A stretch of 64,000 nt of DNA from Trissonchulus latispiculum (taxonomy: Eukaryota; Nematoda; Enoplea; Enoplida; Ironidae): positions 20,794 through 84,793 of the forward strand of contig JASAND010008554.1 of the NCBI GenBank assembly GCA_030248195.1, given 5' to 3'. The translations under genes were made by a program, and so were the position numbers. The notes beneath the pieces are model-generated. The model was not told the DNA's origin, did no database searches, and saw only the letters and a program-made list of their open reading frames with translations. This document shows, one piece after another, positions 10,850 to 23,414 of the stretch. The stretch's first letter is position 1; each line of letters starts with the position of its first letter.

Positions 10850-13360
10850 GTGTGAATGCAGGGGGCGAGTATTCCACTTGTAGGGGAAGTGAAAAGGCAG
10901 AGGGGTATGAATGTTTGAATGGCATCTCTGCGTGTGAGAGTGGTGGAGGACAGAGTGAGACACATGAATGTCTGAATGACAGAATCAGGGAAGAGAGACA
11001 TACCTAGTAAAGAGTGGTACAGCTACTTTCTACTTGTGCGGCAGAGTGAGACACACGAATGTCTGATCGCTGTGCAAGGGGGGAACTGGTTGAGAGTGAG
11101 ACACATGAATGTCTGATCGCTGCGTTGAAGGAGAGAACTGGTTTAGAGAGACATACCTAGTAAAGAGTGCTACAGCTACTTTCTACTTGTGCGGCAGAGT
11201 GAGACACATGAATGTCTGATCGCTGTGCAAGAACTGTGAGAGTGAGACACATGAATGTCTGATCGCTGCGTTGAAGGAGAGAACTGGTTTAGAGAGACAT
11301 ACCTAGTAAAGAGTGCTACAGCTACTTTCTACTTGTGCGGCAGAGTGAGACACATGAATGTCTAGTCGCTGCTGAACTGGTTTGTGTTAGAGAGTGAGAC
11401 ACATGAATGTCTGAGCGCTGTGAGCAAGACACGCCTTAGTGAGACACGTAAGTGCACTGTGTAACGCACGCCTCGTAACATATGGCGAAAGAAAACAAGG
11501 ACAGTGCACCGTATGTTTTTTTAAAAAGTGATGTGTTGCTGTTAAAAGCAAAAGAAATAATGTCAATATGTAAAGGAAGGATATAAGGCATTATATGATT
11601 TACTAGTTGCGGGTACCGTAAACGTTCTTGTAAATTTAGCAAATTGGTTGTCTGCACCGTTCTATAGCAGACCCCACCCACAAATGGCCTAATTCTAATC
11701 CAATACCCCACCCGCCCCCTAGCGCAACTATGGTTCGTGGAGTACTCTGCTTCACATATGGGGGGTTGGCCATCGAAGTTTGCCCTCCCTTGCCAATAGT
11801 TAGCAAAAGCCGTCATGTGTGATGTGCGTCAGGGATGTACCTATGGATTTTGGGACTTTGTCTAGCTGCTTAGCTGTTTCTTAATCTCTGAATGTTAATC
11901 TACCATATACGTACATTATGTTGTTTTGTTTATAAGTGTTACAGCTACTTTTATATTTATGCGGGACAGTGAGACACATGAATGTCTGAATGCTGCGTTG
12001 GTTTAGAGAGACATACCTAGTAAAGAGTGCTACAGCTACTTTTATTACTTGTGCGGGACAGTGAGACACATGAATGTCTGAATGCTGCGTACAAGGGAGA
12101 ACTGGTTTAGATAGACATACCTAGTAAAGAGTGCTACAGCTACTTTTATACTTGTGCGGGACAGTGAGACACATGAATGTCTGAATGCTGCGTACAAGGG
12201 AGAACTGGTTTAGATAGACATACCTAGTAAAGAGTGCTACAGCTACTTTTATACTTGTGCGGGACAGTGAGACACATGAATGTCTGAATGCTGCGTACAA
12301 GGGAGAACTGGTTTAGATAGACATACCTAGTAAAGAGTGCTACAGCTACTTTTATACTTGTGCGGGACAGTGAGACACATGAATGTCTGAGCGTGCAAGA
12401 ACTGGTTTAAGACACGAAAGTGCAGAGTGAGACACATGAATGTGTGATCGCTGCTTGCGGGTAACGTAAACGTTCTTGTAAATTTAGCAAATTGGTTGTC
12501 TGCACCGTTTTATAGCAGACCCCACCCACAAATGGCCTAATTCTAATCCCATACCCCACCCACCCCCCAGCGCAACTATGGTTCGTGGAGTACTCTGCTT
12601 CACATTTTGGGTGGTTGGCCGTTTGCCCTCCCAACCAAAATTGCCAATAGTTAACACAAGCCGTCATGTGTGGTGTGCGTGAGGGGATGTACCTATGGAC
12701 TTGCCTAGCTGCTTAGCTGCTTCTTAATCTCTGAATGTCAATCTACCATATGCGTACATTATGTTGTTTTGTTTATACCCCGACACATACCTACTAAAGA
12801 TACTTTCATATTTGTGCGGGACAGTGAGACACATGAATGTCTGAATGCTGCGAACAAGGGAGAACTGGTTTAGAGAGACATACCTAGTAAAGAGTGCTAC
12901 AGCTACTTTTATACTTGTGCGGGACAGTGAGACACATGAATGTCTGAATGCTGCGTACAAGGGAGAACTGGTTTAGATAGATATACCTAGTAAAGAGTGC
13001 TACAGCTACTTTTATACTTGTGCGGGACAGTGAGACACATGAATGTCTGAATGCTGCGTACAAGGGAGAACTGGTTTAGATAGACATACCTAGTAAAGAG
13101 TGCTACAGCTACTTTTATACTTGTGCGGGACAGTGAGACACATGAATGTCTGAATGCTGCGTACAAGGGAGAACTGGTTTAGATAGACATACCTAGTAAA
13201 GAGTGCTACAGCTACTTTTATACTTGTGCGGGACAGTGAGACACATGAATGCCTGAGCGTGCAAGAACTGGTTTAAGATACGAAAGTGCAGAGTGAGACA
13301 CATGAATGTATGAACGCTGCGTGGGGGCGGTGCAGAGTGAGACACATGAATGTCTTATAG
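10850..13360. repeat. Tandem repeat array, 103-bp unit with 848-bp higher-order repeat
   Basis: The core gagacacatgaatgtctg recurs throughout. In the regular blocks the phrase ctagtaaagagtgctacag recurs at exactly 103 bp (12121, 12224, 12327, and 12884, 12987, 13090, 13193). The left part (10.85-11.42 kb) has shorter, more diverged units. A non-repeat insert (gggtaccgtaaacgttc onward, 11611) recurs at 12459, giving an 848-bp higher-order period. The core is a small inverted repeat, AGACA/TGTCT. Since 103 is not a multiple of three, a repeated protein is unlikely. Part of the insert (cctaattcta...caataccc) also occurs near 58350 and 59405. Confidence 0.9.
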
Positions 13361-13612
13361 CAGGCGTAATGAAGTACAGCTATTGCTACTGGCAGTGCGT
13401 TACTTGTTTTGTTTTGTTACAAGCGCTGTTAGTGTTAACAAAATTAGGAGAAAATGGAATGGAATGCGTAGTTGCTGAAACAAATAACCTAATGTATCCA
13501 TATATTGCTGCAAATTTAATATACAGATAATAATTTAGTTAATTTAAACTCTAAATGTTAGCATTAAGGAAATTCGCGCAGCAATCCGGTGTATTTGTTA
13601 TAACAACAGATT

Positions 13613-16600
13613 TCAAATTGTCACCTTACATCTTCTAGGGTGGAGTATTAAGAAATTGGATGTGTTTGTTGAAAAATGGATACCTGCTGCGGTTCTGCGT
13701 TATGTCGGAAGATTCATCAGACGAGCGACGGCTCTTTCGTTTATGAACAGTATGCTTCTCTGAGCGGGCTCGATCGGCTAAATCAGATCTAAACAGAAAA
13801 CATATATGCTTGTGTCAGACGATTATGTCTACATCCTCAGATACTTGTTACAATGTTTGTATAGGTACGTTTACACTTCAGAGAGACAGTGTAGTACGTG
13901 TACGGAGGCATAGCAAAGGATAAGAGCGCCAGCTAGCGTATGTAAAAGATTCGGAGTAGTTTTAACTTGATAGAACGTAGTCAGAGAAAGATACACTTCG
14001 AAGCATTATAACAGAGAGCAGGGGAACAAAGTAAAATAGTTGTATGAGGTGAGGTTACACATTTGCGTAGGATTGCAACGTGAAAATAGCTATTTGGAGT
14101 TACGACGTTACAATTAGTGTACGAAGGCTTGGATGATTATATTGTACATAGGCTGCTGGTTACCTTTCTGATGGTTCGTTCCTTCGTTTCGATTCGGTGC
14201 GAAGTATGGATGTCCCTTTCAGGTTGTATCTGAAGAAAAAGTGAAAAATAGTAAACTTCCATTGGATAGCTAACATAAATCTAAACTGTTAACGATGAAA
14301 ATCGTAAAAAAAATGCAAGAGGAACTAGAACCTCGTATTACAGTTATGAAAGTTTAAAAAGAAGGTGCAAGTGAAACTAAAGTCGGGAATAGACAAAAGA
14401 ACAGCCTAATACGGGAAGAACACTTTCAGGAAAAGAAGAGGAACAGTGGAAACTAATACAAATGCGGAATTTTTCATGGGAAAATGTGTTGGCTCCCCTT
14501 TGTCGTCTTTAATGTATGATGGCCGCTACGTTACCTGTCTCCCTCGTGATCTCTGTTCTGGTTGCTTGATGTCGTTCCGCGACGTCCGTCATAGATGTGT
14601 GCGTTTTGTCTGGTTTTGCTGCTAAATATAAGAACACGCGCAATGAAAACAAAGTGAAATTTGGTAAAGCTATGGCTGTTTATTGAGTAGATGAGTTCTA
14701 AAGAGGAGGTAAGACTTTGGTGTACAGTTAAAAGTGAGTTTGATAATATTTGTTTGTCGTAAAACAAAAGTTTGCGTGGAAACATATAGTGGAGAGTTAA
14801 AAATTGTTTACTTTTGCTAAAAATAGCATATATGATTTTTAGAAGAAGTTTTCTGTCATATTGGCTTAAATAAATTCGTGAAAAAACGCCAAAAACGATA
14901 AATGCAAGGGTTATTTGAAGTGATAGAAATTGTTAGAATTGATAGAAATTAACAACATGTGAAAATACAGGTAGTTTAATGTCAACATGCTAGATAAGGT
15001 AAAAAGGGAACCAACTAGAATGTCAATACTGTAGACGTGCATAGAATAATAGAGTAAGAAAGTAACAAGTATAGTGCTAGTGTTATACGGTTACCTGGAT
15101 TCATTTGTTCTGCGTAGCAAAGGCCCATGGCCGCGGTCAGTTGTGCGGGAAGACTCCCGTTGGCGCAAAGAATTAACTTCTCTGTACGTTGATGGTCCCG
15201 GTTCATTATGCCCGTACGATCTTTTCCTTCGTTTGAAAGTTTCAGGAGAATGGCAGGAGGGAGAACGGGTGTATGTGTTCTTTCTTCCTGACCTAAAGAG
15301 AATTATGAAATTAGTTCGGTTAGGCTCTGTAGAGAATGTCATATTTTTACTCACTGATTATGCAATGAACAAATGCAAATGTCTAAGCTGCTGATGCGTA
15401 GAACATTTGATTTACCTCCGAGCTCCTGGACTGTGGCTGTTCTGTTTTGGCTTTTTCCGTACTTTAGTTGGCCTTCGGGAAACAATAAATGATTGCAGAG
15501 AGTTTCCTGAACTGGTTTCCCTAAAATAAATAGATTTCTCCGAAATGGATTCCCTGAGAAAACATAAGATGAGACGTAATTGCAGAACAATTCCAGTGAC
15601 GTATTAAGTGTATTGTAAATTGATAGTGAACATGATTTAACAGTTAGCAACTATAACAGAGGGAAGTACTTTTTTAGGTGACTGCTGGTAGTAGTAGAGT
15701 AGTCAGTAGCTGCGTCTTGGCGTTTGTGACGACTGCCAATAGGAACATAGTGATGCTTTCGTGAAGACCGACCCCCATATCTGCAATTTTACAGAAACAT
15801 AGATTAGAATTAGTTTTATTGTTAAATGACTCAGTATCTAATTGAGTAGGAAAGAGAATTTAACTATGCATTAGGTAAAACCAAAAGGAAAAGTGTTCCA
15901 TTACCTCCTTTTTTCGTAGCTGCTATATCGTGAACGATAAATGGGGGAAATGCTGCGTTGGCTTCTGCTTCTTGTAGTTTTCTCTCTTCTTCGTCTACGA
16001 TCTTCCAGATGGCGCAGTGCTCTAGAATTTAGTCTTGTAGTTATAAGATATGTTCAGATGAGAATTTTAGTTTAACGACTAATTGTTATATTTGTGAACG
16101 AAAAAATCATTTGAAGAAGAAGACGAGAACACAATGGAATAGCCAAGGGAACACTGAGCCACATAACGTTCTTCTACTGATGAGAGCTTCAACATATTGG
16201 TATATTACCTCCGACGTTGTCGCTCCGTCTCCTGGTCCGGACTTGTGGGATACCATTCGTCAGCCTCATATTTAGAATAAGCTTCAATACGCTGTTCGGC
16301 ATGTAGAGCTGCCTTACGTCTGGTGTGAGTTGAACCAACAGAATGGGAAGCATGAGGCGAGCGTAGACGTGCGCTACTTTGTCTTCGGCTTCTGCGGCGA
16401 AGGCTGGTTTGCGGATAATCGTGGCGCCTTCCCTGTTTGTGGTCTTCTCTTCTCCTGTGATAGCCGTCATCTGACTCGTCATCATAATGATAGTATTGAC
16501 GGAGTGGTGTTCGTTGATAGTTACGGCTGTGGGAGGAGTTCGTTGATTGTGATGGTTCTCGTCTAGTCGCGTGTTTGCCTCTGTCACGTTTTGGTGATGC

Positions 16601-19526
16601 TGTTCGCTGACTAAATTTAAGGAAACATTAGTTTGAAAATAACAATAGGTTGGAAAATGTTTCTTGAACGCTGTAGGCAGTCACTGATTATACATAGTAA
16701 TGTGAACATGTTATCGTATTGTTGATGATATAAAAGATTCGTGTTGTAGGATACTTTAAACATAAAGAAGTGTAGTAAACAGATATATGAACAATATTAA
16801 AATCAGAATAATTCGTAAACTGTACCTATCAGTTCTTTGGGAAGGAGATTTTTCAGCAGTAACCTGTCCCTGTCCAATTTCTGGATAAGCATTATCTTGC
16901 GAATTAGGTGCACTAAAGAAAAGAGGAGGTGTATCTATGAATTGAAAGGGTGGTGGCGTAGGTAGGAATAATTAAACAAAAACAGAAGGAAACCAATGAA
17001 AGGGGTGGTTTGGAATGATTATAGAGGAACAAATAGCTAGTAGCAAGCAAAGTTACAAAAAGAGGGGAAGCTTTGAAGATATTTACCTCCTGTGCTCGTC
17101 GTCCGCATCACCCGAGTCGTCTTCATTGCTTGGCGCATATGTACTCGCGCTCCTTGTTGATCGATCTTCTTCCTCGTCGTCTTCTTCCTCCTCGTCGTTA
17201 CTTTGTTCAGTTGACTTGCTGCAAACAAGAGCGAAAGAAATTATCAGAAAAATATAATTAGTATAGTGGATATGGAGTGAGAAAGACAGTTATGCGCCTT
17301 TTTAGTATAAAGGACTCGGGGGAAGAGGAAATCGGTCTCAGAGTAACGAGGAGGGTAAGGGCGGTTAATCTTATTGTGAGGGAATGGTAAAATGTAGAAT
17401 GAGATGACATAAACTAAATCTATTATTAAATAGATGACAATAAATAATCCAATTACAAAAGAAATAAGGAACAGTACCGTGCGTGCGATGATGGCGGCGA
17501 AGTAGGGCTATAGTTTGGTATATAATCTGCAAGTTGGGCTGCTCTTTCTCCGCCCTGGTTGGCTGTGAGAGCTGCTGGGCTAGAATGTGTAATGCAACAA
17601 ATGTACTTCTAACATAACCGTGGACTTGAACAGCGCCTGTTCTTTAGAAATTGACACACGTGTTTCAGCAACTTCTTTTCTCATAGAAAGGGTAGCTAGG
17701 TAATGGTACTGGATGTATACAGGAAAAGGGGAACTTTGTGTGGATCTTTTTCTATTGGTTCATAGAAAGTGCAAAACTATGCAGAATTAATATCAGAAGA
17801 AAAGCGTATTTGGTATGTGAGTAAGAAGAAAAGCGTATTTGGTATGTGAGTAAATGTAACAGGAAATAGTATTACCGATTACGAGATGAAGGCCCTGTCT
17901 TGTTTGCTGAAGGAGGCAGCGTGTGCTGGGAGGTATTAGCATTTTGGAGGAAATTTTCCGGCACCTCCTGCTCAAACTGTAATGGAGGATATTCTTTTTG
18001 CGAACGTCGTCTGAAATACATGAGTACTTTAAGAAGAATGGTGTCGATTTCGGGCTTTACCCCTCATCGTGAATTTGCTAGTACAAGTTTTGGATTATGT
18101 TCAAACTACTACCTTTTTGTGCTTTTCACACGCGACTCTCTGTTCTTCATGACATCGTTTGACTGACGCGGCGGCTGTAACGTTTGTCTAAAATCCAAAT
18201 TGAGAAGTTAAATAGATATATAAGAGAAACAATATTAGTATATTCAGTAAATTACTATGAAATCGATGCTGGAAAAGCGGGGGAATGGAAGCAAAATGTA
18301 AAAGCAGAAAATGTAAAAGGGAACCTTGTGGAAATATCTATAGAAACAGGACGCGGAACAGGAGAGGGAGGCACAACAACGTCCAAATTAGCCAATGCAT
18401 CATCTGTATTAGCCGAGTCATAGTCACGCCTGTAATAGGGATATTACTGTTGGTTTTGTTGTACTCTTACGTACCCTCTTGATTTTGATGTTTTGCTTGT
18501 CGATCGAAATGTATCTGTTATGAGGCTCTGCTTGAGTTTGTTAGGGTCCTCTGGCTTTTTCGGAGCAATTGACGCCCTATAACGAAAGGGAAATGTTTGG
18601 TTAAACACGTTCTGTGAGAACAGCATAGCATTTTCAGTAAATGTGAACACTACTTACACATATACAATTGAAACAGCGTCCTTATCAGAATTATGTGACT
18701 GATCATTGGCAACTGTCGGGGATCCTGTAGGTGCTTTTTCTGTAGTTGCTGCCTGCCCCCGTTCTTGGCCAGTTTCTGATTTGTGTTCGTCTTCGTCGGT
18801 GCAGTCGAGAAGGTCTACTCTAAAACATAATGAATTGTGTGATTCTGCTATGAATGTAAAAATCAATGAAGGGAGAAGAGATTAGACAATGAGTGATGGA
18901 ATTGGAACGGAGGAGGGAGGAGATAGGATAGATTGTGTTTGCGGATTTGTTGTTGGTTTATAGTTGCACGGAGTGGGCTAAAAGGGTACACTGTGTAAGC
19001 GGATTTATTTGTTGTTTAAAAGTTGCACGTTGAGATGAAGAAAAGCATCCTGTAATGAAGTTAAGGAAAGTGGGGCTATAGAGTCCAGAACAATGGGGGA
19101 ACAAAAGTTATAGTGGAGGTAGAAACGAGAGGTTTTGTTTCGTGATTCCACCATGGGAGGGGGAATTTATACAGCAATATGTCGACAAAAAAGGTTAAAG
19201 ATGTTAATCCCTAACTCACACAAAATCTGAATCCCGTTTGATGTCGCCGCGTGCCAGTTCGAGTGTGCAACTCACTGAATGTGACCTGAAACATTAATGA
19301 AATTGGTGAAAATGGTTGGATCTACTAGTAAGTGTTATTCTATATATATATATGTATAATTACACAAATCTATTAATTACACAAGATTCTATTGGAAACG
19401 GAGAAAATGTAGAATGTAGGTCTCAGCTCGGGAATCATGTATCACAATATACCGTTTCCTGAAACCAGCAGAAGGGAAGCTTTTGTTGTTGTGATTGCGA
19501 TTATTCTTCTGGTTTCGGCGAGACAT
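13613..19526 (-). CDS. Arg/Ser-rich nuclear-type protein; many symmetric exons, all introns phase 2
   Basis: Exons by splice motif and frame (high to low): 19526-19453, 19285-19220, 18819-18658, 18576-18475, 18429-18325, 18187-18113, 18010-17876, 17579-17478, 17218-17087, 16912-16826, 16610-16209, 16021-15905, 15780-15670, 15520-15416, 15292-15095, 14621-14535, 14229-14164 and 13788-13684. A tentative last exon is 13634-13613, ending RCKVTI. All 17 internal joins are phase 2 and every internal exon is a multiple of three. The start ATG follows directly after TTTTCAG, so a 5'-UTR exon is implied. The product is about 750 residues. The N-terminal half is acidic/Ser/Pro-rich and includes an Asp/Glu block in exon 9 (EEEEDDEEED). 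The C-terminal half is rich in Arg/Ser dipeptides (for example RRRSRRQSSARLRS and TTRSRSQRS). That composition is typical of splicing-related or nuclear-speckle proteins. No folded domain was recognised. One donor (exon 5, gttccc) and one (exon 13, gtactt) are weak. Confidence 0.78.
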
Positions 19527-20746
19527 CTGAAAATAATGATTTTGAACTGGAAACGTTTCAGTGTATTGGTTAACATCATAAATGGAAAATAAGTACGGAA
19601 GTTAATATTTATGCATGTAGGTGGGAGATTATGGTGGAACTTTGAGTTTTTGATCTGAAATATTTGTTTAGCGGGGTAAAATAGAGTCGACGAAAGCAGA
19701 GTAGTGAACTGCATTGGAATGCGTGAGATCAGCCGCATTGATAAAGCTTGTTGTGGCTCGTAAAGAACTCGTTGCTATAATTTTATACATATTGGTTCTC
19801 TTAGTTGGTGAAAGATTTGGTCAAATTTGGTACTCTGTTGTCCTGATATGACGCGGGGACGATACAATTTATTTGTTATTGTTATTTTGACTTTTGGTTT
19901 GTCAGATTTCTCGACATCTGTTTTTTATGCAAAACGTTTTATCAGTTTGAGTAACAGGGATCGTTTAGACTTTTGTTGAAAGATTGTTTTAGAAAATGTA
20001 GGTGCAAAAAGTGTAATCACGTTGAAAATATATGTTAAGTTTTACTAGAGAATTTTTGCATTACGCAATGTTGAGGGCAGCAGATGCAGGGGGAGTTGCA
20101 GAATGTAGTAACTAAAAAAAGTTTCTCAGATATTCACTAGAAACGGCTTAATAATTAAAGTTGACTTTCTGAGGTCCTCACCTAAAAGCTCAAAAAACCT
20201 ACAGATCGTTCTTATAGCTGACATAATTATCGTCAAGTTTAATGTGGATATTGCATTACAGTGAGTCAGCAGTCAGTGAGCTGTTGTCGCGCATAAGAGT
20301 ACAGCACGATTGCAGTATCGCACAGGGCAAGTTTGCTCATGGTTTTCAGTGACCTCGATAACCCAAAAATTTATTTTCGTTGTATGATTGAAAAAGCGTA
20401 TTTAGACCTTTATGGACAGTTTTCAGTTGAGTTAGGATTTTTAAATTTTGCGACAATATTTTATTGGCCGGATCAACTGTTTATACAACATATATTGGTT
20501 AGGAAATAGATTTGTTTTTGCGCCAGTACACTGCACTTGTAGCCTGCAGTTACAGTTAGTAACCAGAGTAAATTACGGTAACAATACTGACAGAAGTAAA
20601 AGTGATAAATATTGACTAGTTTTTTAGACTAGTAGCAAGCCACCTTTCTGCTGCATGTTTGTGTTCATGCGCGAAAATACTAGAAGAGGAGCTTGGGCCT
20701 GTGTCAGCCGAAAATAAGCTGAGTAGGAATAATAGTATCATTTTTC
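19527..20746. other. Non-coding upstream region of the Arg/Ser-rich gene
   Basis: This AT-rich sequence probably holds a 5'-UTR intron and the promoter of the minus-strand gene, since an acceptor (TTTTCAG) abuts its ATG. No TATA box or initiator can be defended. No coding exon was seen. Confidence 0.45.
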
Positions 20747-22145
20747 CAGGGCTGTTGCGCGGGCTTTTCCAAAAAATAGGAATAAAAATAGGAATTTTAC
20801 CATCAAAAAATAGGAATAAATAGGAACATTTTGGTCAAAAAATAGGAAAAAATAGGAATTCTCAGGCTTAAAATGAAGGCTTAATTTTTTGTTTTTACCA
20901 AAAAAGAGCAATTATATCATGGTAGTTTTAGGTATTATTGGGGGTGGAGAGTTTGTTTTGCAAAAATGAGCCAAAAATGGCGTATTCTGCAGTTACAAAC
21001 TCCCAAAGTTCTCAAAAATACCTGGATTAGGCTAAAAAATAGCAATTTTTGCGAAAAATCTCCGGCGAAGCAGGAAGATTTTAGAAAAAATGTGCCTTTA
21101 AATGGATTTTAAAATGTCCCGAGAGCTTGTAACTCCGATTTTTAATTGATGAACGGTGCTGTCGCAATTTTTCGGAATTCGAACCACTTGTATTATCAAA
21201 TTAAAGTTTGAAGCTGAAATATTTGACCAGTCGGCCAATGGGGAATCTGGGGCGATGCTATTAAACCTGGTTGAGTTTAATCTGGGTTTAACCAGGATGG
21301 TCACCGGGGGGAACTACAAGAAATAACAGTTTTCTGTTTTTTTCGAAGCCTTCGAAACAGCGGGGGTCTGGGGGGCGGCAGCCCCCCAGATAAAAATTGA
21401 AGAATTTTTAAAATCAGCAACAAAACCGTAATAGAAATGTTCACTTCTTTTACCTCTGTGGTCCAATTTTTCAGTGGGCAAACTGCTGGGCAAATTTAAA
21501 TTTGAGTGGGCAAACTTTTGGTCGAGTGGGCAAATGCCCCCAATTTTGCCCAAAAAAACCGTGGGTTAGAATATAACATTTAAATACTAAAAATGCTAGA
21601 ACTAAAACACAAACACCCAAGGCTAACGCATGAGTAAATCTAGCGTGGATGGATGTGCATCGAGCACTGCATATTCAAATTATGGAAAATGTGTATGTAT
21701 ATGCCTATGGCCCATACGCCCAACTACCAAACATTTGGGAGCTTAACTTAATCAGTGTGAATTTGTTTATAACCAAGAATTTTTAAAACAGGAAAATGTT
21801 GTGGCAACGGTCGTATAAAGCTTCTAATCTTTCAACGAAGAATTTAACAACCTACAACAAATATGTAAAAAGGTAGTGTTAGTTAGAGGACCAATAAGCA
21901 AAACTAAGACGAGGACGTTTTATACAAGGAAAACACAATTGCGCCGAAGGCGCGAAATTTCAAAAACTGTTTTGATTCAGAACTTAAAAAAAGTTTTGTT
22001 CTGTTCAACAAAAATAACGAAAATCTAATGACAATTTACTCTGGTCAAATATAAAAAATAGGAAAAAATAGGAATTTCGGCTGAAAATAGGAATAAATAG
22101 GAACGTCTCGAAAAAATAGGAAAAATAGGAACCGCAACAGGCCTG
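20747..22145. mobile_element. Non-autonomous DNA transposon with 13-bp terminal inverted repeats
   Basis: The left end is CAGGGCTGTTGCG and the right end CGCAACAGGCCTG, an inverted pair with one mismatch. Each end is flanked by tttttc (20741-20746 and 22146-22151), a possible 6-bp target duplication, though its low complexity weakens that reading. Both subterminal regions carry many copies of aaaaataggaataaatagg. The interior holds diverse sequence, including a GC-rich hairpin near 21360-21390, but no transposase ORF. The termini fit the loose hAT pattern (YARNG), but the target duplication length does not clearly fit, so the superfamily is left open. Confidence 0.7.
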
Positions 22146-23414
22146 TTTTTCTATTGTGTACGCCCCCTGCTCATGAGACACGACTCTACGAGGTTAGGCT
22201 AAATGTGGTTGTACCTTTGGCGTTGTGTTGCCTGAGAGCATAAGGGGTGCTCTTTGTTCACTAGATGTGTTTAGCCTGCGAATACTTAAATATGAGCACA
22301 AGAATTTGCAACGTGTGCTAGTATAGGCTCCAACTAAAATGAATGTATGACACAATACGGTAACTCTGTAAAGAGATGGGAAAAAGAAATAAATAAAAGC
22401 GAACGAAAAATTTTATTATTAGAAAATACATGCACGTAATAGAAAATACAAAATATTTTCGTGAAAAGCAGAAAAATCTAGTATGCTCTACAAACAAACA
22501 ACAAATAAGGTTAATGGAAAAGAGAGAAACCAAAATATTAAATAGAATAATGTACGAAGACAGACGACAAAATCGGGCAAAGACTCAGAAAGAACAAAAG
22601 GACGAGGACAATGACAGCAGAAAGCACAAAAGGACAAGCTATATAGCAAATATCAGTATAAATAAACAGTAAGGAGAGAGATGATAAACAGAATATGTCA
22701 GAATCGGAGCAGATAATATTATGAGAGGAATTGCCGACGAAATTATTCAAAAAGTAAAAAGAGGAAAGAAACGAAATGAATGATCTTTAAATGCGGTATT
22801 GTAAAATTTGTTTTTTAGACGGAAACTAGATGTGTGACAATGTAACAGAGCCATCAATAGGGAAGGTAGCAGGGAATATTTGAAAAGATAAGCACAATTA
22901 AACGGGGAACAGTAGATAAAGCAGCAGAACAACTGAGTGACGGACAAACAAATACAAAACAAACAGAGAAGCAGCAGTAGAACTGTGTGACGAACGAACA
23001 ACTACAACAAAAACTGAGAGGCTTATGGAGGAACACATAAAGTAACATGTGAGTACAAGAGTAGTGTTAGTTGCAAAATAAAAGGAAAAAGGAATAACGT
23101 GACTGTGATCATGGATAAGGGAGAAGAGGGAAAAAGAGTCAAAATAAAACAATAGAAGCAGCCGTTGAATTTCAGACAGGGGAAAGAACAAGAAAACGAG
23201 AAACAGAAATAAACGATAACAGCAGAACGTTGACAGAATAAAAATAACAAAGCAAAACAGACAGAAAATTGCTGCATTACCACAAAAGAGAGGGGAACCA
23301 CATTACATTTACATAATAGAGCAAATGAATAACTAATATTTCAGAGACACGAAAAAAAGGAAAACAAATAAATCACACAAACGAAAAAGAAACTGACAAG
23401 GTGGTCGTGATAGA
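22146..23414. other. Low-complexity purine-rich spacer
   Basis: From about 22370 to 23400 the + strand is dominated by A/G and CA motifs (for example gaacaactgagtgacgg recurring loosely near 22925 and 22980). This gives long but meaningless minus-strand frames rich in Phe, Cys and Ser. It lies just 3' of the DUF3987 gene. No exon, RNA or terminal repeat was recognised. Confidence 0.5.

Noticed and set aside
13306..13530. Plus-strand frame at the end of the satellite
   Set aside because: It begins in the 103-bp repeat and has no coding character.
22318..23301. Long Phe/Cys/Ser-rich minus-strand frames
   Set aside because: They are produced by purine-rich low-complexity DNA and are not real membrane proteins.
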